Part shown: in pieces, positions 44,787 to 52,871 of the stretch | Numbering within the stretch: position 1 is the first letter of the stretch | Layout of the letters: every line of letters begins with the position of its first letter | The notes under the pieces: generated by a model | Seen by the model: the letters and a program-made list of their open reading frames with translations, nothing else | Told to the model about the DNA's origin: nothing | The model's database searches: none | Assembly: GCA_002438845.1 (NCBI GenBank) | Contig: DJRG01000029.1 | Coordinates: 1 to 64,000, forward strand | Reading direction: 5' to 3' | DNA: 64,000 bases | From: Bacteroidales bacterium UBA6366 | GTDB lineage: Bacteria; Bacteroidota; Bacteroidia; Bacteroidales; UBA932 | Translations under genes and position numbers: made by a program

Positions 44787-44936
44787 GTACCATATAAGGC
44801 ACTTTGGTGTACCAAATGACGTTTTTGATGCGGTTGGTACCCCAGAGGGCCTTATGAGGTACCAAATGAGGCTTGGGGCACGTTTGGTACACCAGAGGAC
44901 GTTTTGGTGTACCAATTCCGTCAACAGGTCTGGACT
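44787..44936. repeat. 50-bp periodic hairpin repeat, locus 2 (about 3 units)
   Basis: GTAC cores at 44787, 44809, 44837, 44859, 44887 and 44909 alternate at exactly 22 and 28 bp, which makes three 50-bp units. Unit 3 forms a perfect 10-bp stem TTGGTACACC / GGTGTACCAA with a 12-nt loop; unit 2 forms TTGGTACC / GGTACCAA. Unit 1 is degenerate. The same element occurs at 39216-39310. It lies between two convergent genes and encodes nothing recognisable. Confidence 0.75.
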
Positions 44937-44946
44937 AGCACTGTTT

Positions 44947-45516
44947 TCAAAGGGTTCGGATCACACGGCAGGGGCTGCCGACAGCGACGCAGCGGTCAGG
45001 AATATCCTTGGTGACAACACTTCCGGCCCCGATTGTGGTGCCTTCCCCTATCGTCACTCCCGGCAGGATGATCGCACCGCCTCCGATCCAGGCGTTGTCC
45101 TTGACCGTAACCGGCTTGGCGATGGTGATGCAGGCATCTCCGCTCCCGGACGACCGTCGTTCCTCCGGAATTACCGAATGGGTGGCCGTGTAGATCTGCA
45201 CATTTGAGGCAATCAGTACATTGCGGCCGATTGTGATGCGGTTGTTGTCGATGAACGTGCAGTTCTGGTTGACTATGCTGTTGTCCCCGATGAAGATGTT
45301 TTTGCCATATTCACAATGGAAATCAACATCCACCCAGACATTGCGGCCGACGCCTCCAAGCAACTCCTTGAGTATGGCGTACTTCCCCGCCGCATCCTCA
45401 TAGCCGACAGCATTGAAAGCCCTCATCAGCCGCCTCGCCGCGGCAGCCATGTCAGTCATCGGTTTCTCACCGCCGTTGAAAGGCATTCCCGCCAAACATT
45501 TCTCGTACTCTGTCAT
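44947..45516 (-). CDS. Sugar O-acetyltransferase of the maltose/NodL acetyltransferase type
   Basis: The 189-residue protein has a left-handed parallel beta-helix built from hexapeptide repeats (for example IGDNSI, IGRNVL, IGGGAI, IGAGSV). It begins with the Mac N-terminal helix (MTEYEKCLAGMPFNGGE) of maltose/galactoside acetyltransferases. The active-site His lies in YTATHSV. It transfers acetyl from acetyl-CoA to a sugar hydroxyl, commonly for detoxification of non-metabolised sugars. The ATG at 45516 fits the domain start; a 17-residue extension is unlikely. It appears monocistronic. Confidence 0.88.
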   Translation of the reverse strand: MTEYEKCLAGMPFNGGEKPMTDMAAAARRLMRAFNAVGYEDAAGKYAILKELLGGVGRNVWVDVDFHCEYGKNIFIGDNSIVNQNCTFIDNNRITIGRNVLIASNVQIYTATHSVIPEERRSSGSGDACITIAKPVTVKDNAWIGGGAIILPGVTIGEGTTIGAGSVVTKDIPDRCVAVGSPCRVIRTL

Positions 45517-45572
45517 ATTCAAAAAATAGTAGTCTGAAAAATTAATCACCTGCCTCTTCTTGGGCAATATAC

Positions 45573-45770
45573 CTACCTTACAATCAATAAATAAATATAT
45601 CCAGTCAACCTTGCGCCCTGGGCATTCCTGTCCATAAGCCTCTGAACCTCGTCCGTGCCGACATGTAAGCGCACATCTCCACTTTCCGGCTCACATCCCG
45701 CCTCATCGCATGAAAATCTTGTAGAGCCCATTACCTTTGGGGCTTCCGGGCATACAAGGTCTGATTCCAT
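45573..45770 (-). CDS. Possible 65-residue small protein, doubtful
   Basis: An ATG-initiated frame encodes 65 residues with three cysteines (LVCPEAP, FSCDEAGCEPES) and a hydrophobic end (YIYLLIVR). No family is recognised, and no promoter or ribosome-binding site stands out. It lies in a 400-bp gap between the acetyltransferase gene and the GH92 terminator. Codon use is not clearly different from neighbours. It could be a gene remnant or chance frame; the rest of the gap (45517-45572 and 45771-45840) is AT-rich and shows nothing else. Confidence 0.2.
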   Translation of the reverse strand: MESDLVCPEAPKVMGSTRFSCDEAGCEPESGDVRLHVGTDEVQRLMDRNAQGARLTGYIYLLIVR

Positions 45771-45840
45771 TCCATTACGTTTCAAATCCTAAAGATACTA
45801 TTTCATAGCCGATAGTCAAAGAATTTTACATCAGGACGCT

Positions 45841-45896
45841 AAAAAACACCGCAGTCTCAGTGGCAAGGTGGGGCCTATGCCGGAAAGGCTGCGGTG
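45841..45896 (-). terminator. Terminator of the second PUL operon
   Basis: An 8-bp stem CACCGCAG (45847-45854) / CTGCGGTG (45889-45896) is followed on the minus strand by a TTTTTT run. It lies 23 bp after the GH92 stop codon and closes the long leftward operon. Confidence 0.75.
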
Positions 45897-45919
45897 ATAT
45901 TCATTTCTTGCTATAACCG

Positions 45920-48181
45920 CTACAGGAGGTCGGTTGTTGACATAGATGGCGGGAGTTCTCCATCGGAAGCCCAGGAGGACGGTTTGGAGCCCATCACGAA
46001 TTCCAGGGTTCCACCGCCGGTGATCTCACTGTGGCGAAGCCAGCAGCGGGTAAGAGGTTTTCCGTTGAGTTTCGCGCTCTGGACATAGATGTTCTTGTCC
46101 GAGGTATTCTTCGCGACTATGGTGAGTTCCTTGCCGTCCTCCATTCTTATCACGGTCTTCGGGAAGACCGGGCTGGAGATAAGATAGACATCCTGTCCGG
46201 CGTTAGGGTAGAACCCGAGGCAATGGAAGGCATACCAGGCTCCCATCGAGCCCGAGTCATCATTTCCCGGCACGCCATCCCTTGCGGATGTATACTGGGT
46301 GTCGAGTATCCTACGGACAATCTCGGCGGTCTTGAACGGTTGGTTCACATACGCATACATGGACGGGACGAGGAAGCACGGTTCGTTGGAAATCTGACAC
46401 AGGCCCACCAGTTTTGTGTAGAAAAGAAGCTCGTCTCTCTTGCCCGGGAAAGACTCACGGAAATAAGTGTCCAACCTGTCAATGAATTTCTCCCTTCCAC
46501 CCATCTTGTCAATGAGTGCGTTGACATCATGAGGGACATAGAAAGACAGCTCCCACGAGAACGTCTCGTAGAACTGGTGGTCAAAGGAGCCCGAAGAGAA
46601 GACAGTGAATTCCGGATCGTCAAGCCACGTGCCGTCGCTGTTCCTCGGCCATGCGAAGCCTGAGAATCCGAAACTGCTTATGCCGGGATTCCAAAGATTC
46701 TTCCAATTTGACGCTTTCCTGACATATTCATTGTAAACATCAGTTCTTCCAAGCCCCTTGGCCAGAACCGCTATGGCATAGTCATTGGCGGAATATTCAA
46801 AAGTCCGGCTGCATCCTCGCTCATAATCGGTGGATACATATCCAAGCCTGTTGTAGTCAGGCAGTCCTCCACGTCCGTACTGCCTCTCGTCATCTCCGGG
46901 CGGCACGGTGGCATCCTTTATCATCGCGTCAAGGGCCTTCTCGTAATCGACATTCCGGATGCCTTTGACGAACGCGTCCGCGACAAGCATATCGCAATTC
47001 GATCCTCCCTGGGTCCTTCCGGTAGAGTGGCTTGACCTGGCGTCTGGCATGTACTTGTCATTCTCGTAAATGTCCACCAGAGACTGCACCATCTCCCCTC
47101 CTGTCGTTGGCCGGATAAGGTTAATGAAAGGATGCGTCGCGCGGAAGGTGTCCCAAATGGCATGGTAATCCCCATAATACGGCGAATCCGTCTTCCACAC
47201 AGGATTCTCTCCGTTGTAATCGGAAGGCTGGAGGAATATGCGGTACATCGAGGAATAGAATATCTTCTTCCTGTCTTCGTCCCCGCTCTCGACATCCACT
47301 TGTGAAAGTATGTCATTCCAGGCACCGACAGCCTGGGCTCTGGTGTCTTCAATGTTCCAAGTCTTAAGTTCCATGGCATTCTCACGCGCCTTGTTGTACC
47401 CCATGTAAGAGATTCCGACTTTCACGCGGATCTTGTCCCCCGCATTCGTCCTATAAGAGAACCATGCGCCGGATTTGGTGTTGTTGTCGGACTGGCAGCG
47501 CCTTCCGGGTTCCTTCCTGCCTTCCTTCCATGTTCCGAAAGAATCCGCCGCGCGGTCAAAGTCCGCATAGAAATAGACAGTGTAAGCCTTGGAATAGTTC
47601 CAACCGTTGCGCACACGGGTGTAACCTTGGATCTCATGGTCTGAAAGGATGGTTACCTCCGAACCGACAAACTCCTGCATCTCAATGGAAGCAAGGAATT
47701 TACCAAGATCCACGAATATATTGGAATTGTCTGATTCCGGGAAAGTATATTCATGGAAACCGGCATGCGCTGACGCTGAGAGCCTTGCCGAGACATTCCA
47801 GCGGTCGAGGTTGACGGAGAACATCCCCACCTCGGCTTTTTCCGACGAATAAGGGGACGCATAGTCATTGGGATCCAGATCACCCGTTGACGCCATGAAG
47901 AGAACGTTTCCGTACTTGCAACCTCCACCCGAGCCATTAAGATGCGTGTGGCTGAAGCCCACGATGTCTGTGCCTGCCTGCCAGCCAGCGTTCTCCGTGA
48001 GGTTGTTGCAGTCAGGTCCCAGTTTTACCATTCCGAACGGAACACAGGCTCCGCAGAAGACATATCCCCCGCCGTCCGCTCCGATGAAAGGGTCGACATA
48101 TTTCGTGTAATCCTTTTCTGCCGCCACCATCACGACGGAGGCAAGCAGGGAAAGGGTTGCGGACATCAATTTGAATCTCAT
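45920..48181 (-). CDS. GH92 family exo-alpha-mannosidase
   Basis: The 753-residue exported protein (signal peptide to about residue 21) has the two-domain GH92 fold. Signatures are YVDPFIGADGGG at the start, GFSHTHLNGSGGG, and VPGNDDSGSMGAW with the catalytic-base Asp pair near residues 641-642. The general-acid Glu is probably in HQFYETFSWELSF, where most family members read EGN(A)W. SNEPCF corresponds to the NEP loop that often tracks with alpha-1,2/1,3 specificity. GH92 enzymes are Ca-dependent inverting alpha-mannosidases. It is the last gene of the second PUL operon and lies 26 bp after the esterase gene. Confidence 0.92.
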   Translation of the reverse strand: MRFKLMSATLSLLASVVMVAAEKDYTKYVDPFIGADGGGYVFCGACVPFGMVKLGPDCNNLTENAGWQAGTDIVGFSHTHLNGSGGGCKYGNVLFMASTGDLDPNDYASPYSSEKAEVGMFSVNLDRWNVSARLSASAHAGFHEYTFPESDNSNIFVDLGKFLASIEMQEFVGSEVTILSDHEIQGYTRVRNGWNYSKAYTVYFYADFDRAADSFGTWKEGRKEPGRRCQSDNNTKSGAWFSYRTNAGDKIRVKVGISYMGYNKARENAMELKTWNIEDTRAQAVGAWNDILSQVDVESGDEDRKKIFYSSMYRIFLQPSDYNGENPVWKTDSPYYGDYHAIWDTFRATHPFINLIRPTTGGEMVQSLVDIYENDKYMPDARSSHSTGRTQGGSNCDMLVADAFVKGIRNVDYEKALDAMIKDATVPPGDDERQYGRGGLPDYNRLGYVSTDYERGCSRTFEYSANDYAIAVLAKGLGRTDVYNEYVRKASNWKNLWNPGISSFGFSGFAWPRNSDGTWLDDPEFTVFSSGSFDHQFYETFSWELSFYVPHDVNALIDKMGGREKFIDRLDTYFRESFPGKRDELLFYTKLVGLCQISNEPCFLVPSMYAYVNQPFKTAEIVRRILDTQYTSARDGVPGNDDSGSMGAWYAFHCLGFYPNAGQDVYLISSPVFPKTVIRMEDGKELTIVAKNTSDKNIYVQSAKLNGKPLTRCWLRHSEITGGGTLEFVMGSKPSSWASDGELPPSMSTTDLL

Positions 48182-48207
48182 GATTTATGAATATTAAAAT
48201 GAAACCT

Positions 48208-50187
48208 TTAGAAATTGCCAGGTGTTGTCTGTGCCCAACGGTCGGTGCGGAACGGAACAGCAGGAAGCCCGGCTCCATTGTAAAGGTTGCTGTCCGGGTA
48301 ATTCGCCCATCCGTAACGGACCGCCACTGGATATCTCACATCCGGGCTCGTCACAACAACGGTCTCTCCCTCAATCCTGGCGTCGGCCTTGTGGAAGACA
48401 CGGTCTCCTCCGGCTATCCAGAATCCACGCAGTGTCTCCACCACCGAAGTGGCCGGGGCGCTGTTGGTGCCATCCATCGCGACCAATCCTCCATCCGCAC
48501 AGTCGAAACGGACACGAATCTCCGAGCCAGAGGTCACATAATCCTTGAACACAGGCCCTGAGTAAGGAATATTCATTCCATAGGCACCGTGAAGCGCATT
48601 GAGGGCAAGACGCCTTCCCACGTCGTACTTATTTTTCGGATGTATGTCATACTCGTCTCCTACATCCGTCAGCACGGCAAGACCGACATTCTCAAGATGG
48701 AGGGCATCGGCCTGGGACTCACGCAGATAGGCCCAGTCAAAATCCTCTGCGACTTTCTGCACAGGGAAAAGCGAAGCCAATTGGGCGACATAGAAAGGGA
48801 AGTCGTAGCCCCACTGCTTTCTCCAGTCACGGATAAGGAGTTGGAGAAGGTAGGAATATTGCTCGTGCATCGCTGTGTTCGACTCGCCTTGATACCATAT
48901 CGCACCTTTGATACGATACCCCAAAAGCGGATTGATCATTGCATTGTAGAGCACACAAGGCATGAACGGATTCCCGTCAATCTTGTCCGGGAACTTCGGA
49001 ATCTCACTGTACTTTCTCGTGCACTTGACCTGCCACTTGCCGGAAAGAGGTATGCTCTTCTTCCCGCAGGACAGTTTTATGCGGTCCGGACGCCCGTTGA
49101 ATCCGGAGTAGCCAACGATGTCAACGATCCGCACACTGATGACGGCCTTGCCGGCCTTTACAAGATTTGCGGGAACGGTATAGTCACGCATCGAGGAGCA
49201 TCCTTCCGTGTGTCCGATCTCCACGCCGTTGAAATAAGTGAAATCGTGGTCGTCAATGGTCTCGAGATCCATCTTCAAGGTCTTGCCGGCCCAACTGCGG
49301 GGGATGTCGACGGTCTTTCGCATCCAGATTATCCCGTCTTCATTAATGCCTTGATATTCAAGATACCCCGGAACATCAACCTCGGACCAACCGTCCTCCG
49401 TAAGGTCAGCGATGCTGTTACCCTCACTGATGGCGCGGCACCAGTCCGCAACACGGGCATCATAGATCGCGTCCCTCTCCTGACGGGATTTCGGCAAGGC
49501 TTCCTGCTCCTCAAGGGCCTTGCCGAAATCAGGAAGCGTCGAGAGAGACTCCTTGCTCACCCAATTCTCGGCAAAGGTCGCTCCCCATGCTGACTCGATG
49601 AGCCCGACAGGCACATTAAGGCTATCCGCCAGATGCCGTCCGAAATAATAGGCCACGCATGAGAAATCGAAGAGGGCGTCCTTGTCACAGACCTCCCATC
49701 CACCGTATCTTACCGCCGCTTCAGCCTCCGGCTCAAAGGAAGTCCTGTTGTCGATGTGAAGGAAACGGATGTTCCCGCGCCCGGCGGCATCCTCCAAGGC
49801 CTTCTCATAACCATAAGGCTTGTCAGAGAAGCGGTACTCCATGTTTGACTGACCGGAGCAGAGCCACACCTCACCGACAAGGACATCATTCAGTGTCAGT
49901 TTCTTGCCATCACTGATCGTAATGGTGTACGGGCCGCCGGCGGAAGGCGTTGAAATCTCAGTCTTCCATTTTCCGGCGGCGTCAGACATCACGTCATAAA
50001 CCTGCCCGTCCCAGGATGTCGTCACGGAGACCTGCGTGGAGGGTTTTGCGGTTCCCCAAAGACCGGTTTTGGAATTCCGCTGGATCACCATGTGGTCTCC
50101 GAATATCGCAGGTAATTCAACCTTGGCCTCAAGACTCGCTGACAGCAGAAGCGGCAGAAGCAAAAATAATCTTAATGTTCTTTTCAT
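48208..50187 (-). CDS. Sialate O-acetylesterase-like SGNH esterase
   Basis: The 659-residue exported protein (signal peptide to about residue 20) has the SASA/DUF303 arrangement. After a beta domain comes GEVWLCSGQSNMEYRF with the catalytic Ser114. An inserted galactose-binding-like beta domain covers about 270-375, and AIWYQGESNTAMHEQY follows. DVGDEYDIHPKNKYDVGRRLA carries the catalytic Asp/His. Such enzymes remove O-acetyl groups from many plant, fungal and host glycans, not only sialic acids. No sialidase or nan genes are present, so deacetylation of the PUL2 glycan is the better inference. It overlaps the upstream gene by 4 bp. Confidence 0.87.
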   Translation of the reverse strand: MKRTLRLFLLLPLLLSASLEAKVELPAIFGDHMVIQRNSKTGLWGTAKPSTQVSVTTSWDGQVYDVMSDAAGKWKTEISTPSAGGPYTITISDGKKLTLNDVLVGEVWLCSGQSNMEYRFSDKPYGYEKALEDAAGRGNIRFLHIDNRTSFEPEAEAAVRYGGWEVCDKDALFDFSCVAYYFGRHLADSLNVPVGLIESAWGATFAENWVSKESLSTLPDFGKALEEQEALPKSRQERDAIYDARVADWCRAISEGNSIADLTEDGWSEVDVPGYLEYQGINEDGIIWMRKTVDIPRSWAGKTLKMDLETIDDHDFTYFNGVEIGHTEGCSSMRDYTVPANLVKAGKAVISVRIVDIVGYSGFNGRPDRIKLSCGKKSIPLSGKWQVKCTRKYSEIPKFPDKIDGNPFMPCVLYNAMINPLLGYRIKGAIWYQGESNTAMHEQYSYLLQLLIRDWRKQWGYDFPFYVAQLASLFPVQKVAEDFDWAYLRESQADALHLENVGLAVLTDVGDEYDIHPKNKYDVGRRLALNALHGAYGMNIPYSGPVFKDYVTSGSEIRVRFDCADGGLVAMDGTNSAPATSVVETLRGFWIAGGDRVFHKADARIEGETVVVTSPDVRYPVAVRYGWANYPDSNLYNGAGLPAVPFRTDRWAQTTPGNF

Positions 50188-51614
50188 TTCATCAAAGCTT
50201 TAATTCCTTCAATAGCCTTCGGGTTGGGGCTTGTCCCGTTGTTGTTCCCGATGACATTCGTACATACATTCACATAACGGCATCCGTCAATCATGAGCGC
50301 GCTGTTTATTCCGCTTGTCCAGTTGGCAGGAGCGGAATTCTCTCCGATAGCCCATTCCGAAACCGCCCAATAAGGAGCGTCCGACTTGCCAAGAAGCCCC
50401 ATGGCATAGGAAAAATTCGACGCGTCGGCGGCATCTGCAAGGTAGAAACTCCATGATGGACAACTCTTTGGATTCAGGGCGGCGTCAAGATCGTTGTCGC
50501 ACCCGCCCGCATGCGTGAAAATCTTTTCACGAGGGAAGGAAAAGCCGTCGGTAAGCCCGCACAGCCAATCGGTGAACTTCGCCTCAAGTTTGGCGATGTC
50601 CTCTCCGGTAATCGTTCCTGAAGTCTTTATCCCTGAATATGTCAGGGCGGCGTAGCCGATTGTCTGCACTCCACGGCTCGGCTTGAGATACATGTTGATG
50701 CCACCCTGAGGGTCATCCTTTATGTCTTTGTCATAAAGATCGTTGCCATTCGGGTAATACCAATTGTTGACTCCCACTGCCAATTCTCCGACAAGCTTAA
50801 CACCTACAAGCAAGTACTTTTTCTCCTCCGGGAGGGACTTGTACCAATCATCGATGATCGTCAGATAGCGCTTGAAACGCTTCTTCACGGCAGCCTGATA
50901 TTTCGGCCCGTAGAGATTCGCCATAGGCGCGAGACGGCACTGCATTCCCCAGTTCAGCCATCCTATCTTCACGGCATGCTCGCTTCCCCAGTCGTACCAC
51001 TCGACATTCTCCCTGTTCTCCGGATTGTAGTCTGGCTTAGACGGATCAAACCAATTCCAGATGTCTGTCGCCGTGTCCCAGAACGTGATCGGATCGAAAT
51101 TGAAAAGGACAGGGCAATCGTACTGTTCAGCGTTGGCGATGTGCTGCCTGATTATGTCATCGAACTCCGCCTCGGCCCGCTCGAACATGAACATGAGCAC
51201 GCTCGCGCCAGCGCAGACATCCTTCCCTGCCGGAGTCCCGAAGGTGGCGGCGATCGATGATTCGTTGTACTTCCACGAATAATCATTGATCAGAACGTAC
51301 TGCTTCGGTCCAGCCCACCAGTGAGCGACAAGCGTGATGTCTTTTGTGACAGGGGTGGATTTGAAATTGAACTTGAGTCCGCTTTCGGTAAACCAGCCGG
51401 AGAAAGTGAAGCCCTCCTTCACGGGAACGACCTCGGGCTCATTGACGGTTTTCCCTTTCTCCACAGTCACCGGATCCGGGGCCGGCGCCCCTCCGTCAGT
51501 GTCGAACGTCACGGTGTACGACACCGCCCCCGAATCCTCACTCTTGGAGCAGGACACGCACAGGAGACTGGCGGCAAATAAAACTAATGCTACTTTTAAT
51601 AATTTCATATTCAT
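50184..51614 (-). CDS. Putative glycoside hydrolase, unrecognised TIM-barrel-like family, paralogue 1
   Basis: The 476-residue lipoprotein (lipobox CVSC near residue 22) has an InlB/Listeria-Bacteroides repeat at about 33-98 (TVTFDTDGGAPAPDP, GWFTESGLKF). The remaining 375 residues form an unrecognised domain with alternating strand/helix pattern. Two invariant glutamates are E277 in GVKLVGELAVG and E420 in YWAVSEWAIGE, 143 residues apart. Strand-end positions of this kind match the acid/base and nucleophile of clan GH-A. Other shared motifs are LINDYSW, FNFDPITFWD, NRENVEW, GWLNWG and THAGG. The protein is about 34-45% like its two neighbours by eye. Enzyme activity is inferred, not shown. 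Confidence 0.7.
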   Translation of the reverse strand: MNMKLLKVALVLFAASLLCVSCSKSEDSGAVSYTVTFDTDGGAPAPDPVTVEKGKTVNEPEVVPVKEGFTFSGWFTESGLKFNFKSTPVTKDITLVAHWWAGPKQYVLINDYSWKYNESSIAATFGTPAGKDVCAGASVLMFMFERAEAEFDDIIRQHIANAEQYDCPVLFNFDPITFWDTATDIWNWFDPSKPDYNPENRENVEWYDWGSEHAVKIGWLNWGMQCRLAPMANLYGPKYQAAVKKRFKRYLTIIDDWYKSLPEEKKYLLVGVKLVGELAVGVNNWYYPNGNDLYDKDIKDDPQGGINMYLKPSRGVQTIGYAALTYSGIKTSGTITGEDIAKLEAKFTDWLCGLTDGFSFPREKIFTHAGGCDNDLDAALNPKSCPSWSFYLADAADASNFSYAMGLLGKSDAPYWAVSEWAIGENSAPANWTSGINSALMIDGCRYVNVCTNVIGNNNGTSPNPKAIEGIKALMK

Positions 51615-51624
51615 AATTTAAGAG

Positions 51625-52827
51625 TTATCGTCTGTTGTTGATGGCCTCGACAGCCCCTTCGTTCACGGTCAACTTCCCTTCACTGTCCTTTCCGAAGATT
51701 GTCCCGTAATTGAAAAGCGTAAGGAACCTGCATCCAGGGATTGAATAACAATTCTCCAAGGCCTGAGTCCATTCCTCCTTCGACTTTCCGTCGCCGATGT
51801 TCCACTCCGAGCATCCCCAGTACGGAGCGTCGGAGCGCTTGAGATATTCAGTCACCTGCGCACACTTGGACGGATCAGCGGCCTCTTCCCAATAGAAAGA
51901 CCAAGTCGGGCAAGTGTTTTTTTGGATCGCGGCGGCAAGATCCTCACCGGCACCTCCCGAATGGGAGAACAACTTCTCACGCGGAATCCCGTACCCTTGC
52001 ACGATGTCGGCGATGAACTCTGAATATTTCGATTCTATCGCATAGATGTCTTCCGGGGTAATCTCCCCCTCTGTCTTCAGGCCGGAATAAGCAAGCGAAG
52101 CGTAGCCGATCTGCCCGACACCCCTCGAAGGCATGTCTTTCATGTCGATTCCTGTCGTAGGGTCATCCTCCTTCGGCAGATCATACAGATCATTACCATC
52201 GGGATAGTACCAATTGTTCACTCCAAAACCAAGCTCGCCGGTGATCTTCACACCTCCCAAAAGATACTTTCTGTCACGAGGCAATGACTTGTACCACTCC
52301 GCCGTCCAAGTCATGAATTTGTCCATCCTCTCGCGCACGGCGGCCTGGTATTCCGGGCTGAAGAGATTCGCCATCGGCTTCAGGCGGATCTGCGATCCCC
52401 AGTTAAGCCAACCGATCTTCACGGCATTCTCACTTCCCCACCCTGACCATTCAACATTCTCACGGTTCGACGGGTCATAACCAGGCATTGACGGATCCCA
52501 CCAATTCCACAACTCAGGCACATCATCCCAGAATGTTATGGCGTCAAGTTCCACAAGCACCGGGATGTCGTATTTCTCCGACTCCTCGAAATGCTTCTTT
52601 AGAACGGTCTCGAACTCGTCCATCGGATACGAGAAGATGTACATCAGCACAGCGTTGCCCACAGCGAGACGGTTGCCTTTTTGAGGCCCGAAATACTCGT
52701 GAAGCGTCTCATAGTCATAGTTCCAGTGATAGTCATTAAGGAAAAAATAATTTTCCGGCTCGTACGGCCTGCATGAGGCCAAAGCCAACAGCGATAGTGA
52801 GAGAAGCGATTTCTCGAATATATTCAT
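51625..52827 (-). CDS. Putative glycoside hydrolase, unrecognised TIM-barrel-like family, paralogue 2
   Basis: The 400-residue lipoprotein (lipobox LASC near residue 19) is the shortest of the three and lacks the InlB-type repeat: the catalytic-like domain starts straight after the signal with YFFLNDYHWNY. The paired glutamates are E198 (GVKITGELGFG) and E341 (YWGCSEWNIGD), again 143 residues apart. Shared motifs include VELDAITFWDD, NRENVEWSGWG, GWLNWGSQIRLKPMANLF and FSHSGGAGEDL. The ATG at 52827 was preferred over a TTG three codons upstream. Its C-terminus ends FNYGTIFGKD, whereas the other two have VIGNNNG. Confidence 0.7.
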   Translation of the reverse strand: MNIFEKSLLSLSLLALASCRPYEPENYFFLNDYHWNYDYETLHEYFGPQKGNRLAVGNAVLMYIFSYPMDEFETVLKKHFEESEKYDIPVLVELDAITFWDDVPELWNWWDPSMPGYDPSNRENVEWSGWGSENAVKIGWLNWGSQIRLKPMANLFSPEYQAAVRERMDKFMTWTAEWYKSLPRDRKYLLGGVKITGELGFGVNNWYYPDGNDLYDLPKEDDPTTGIDMKDMPSRGVGQIGYASLAYSGLKTEGEITPEDIYAIESKYSEFIADIVQGYGIPREKLFSHSGGAGEDLAAAIQKNTCPTWSFYWEEAADPSKCAQVTEYLKRSDAPYWGCSEWNIGDGKSKEEWTQALENCYSIPGCRFLTLFNYGTIFGKDSEGKLTVNEGAVEAINNRR

Positions 52828-52871
52828 TGTTGTCAAAACTTTTCAGGAAACTGTCCCAGTAGTTTCCTTGA

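Noticed and set aside
44787..44936. CRISPR-like spacing of the 50-bp repeats
   Set aside because: Direct repeats are too degenerate, units carry internal palindromes, there are only two to three copies, and no cas gene is in the window.
48208..50187. Sialic acid utilization suggested by the esterase name
   Set aside because: No sialidase, sialic acid transporter or nan lyase/epimerase occurs nearby. The SASA family acts on many acetylated glycans.
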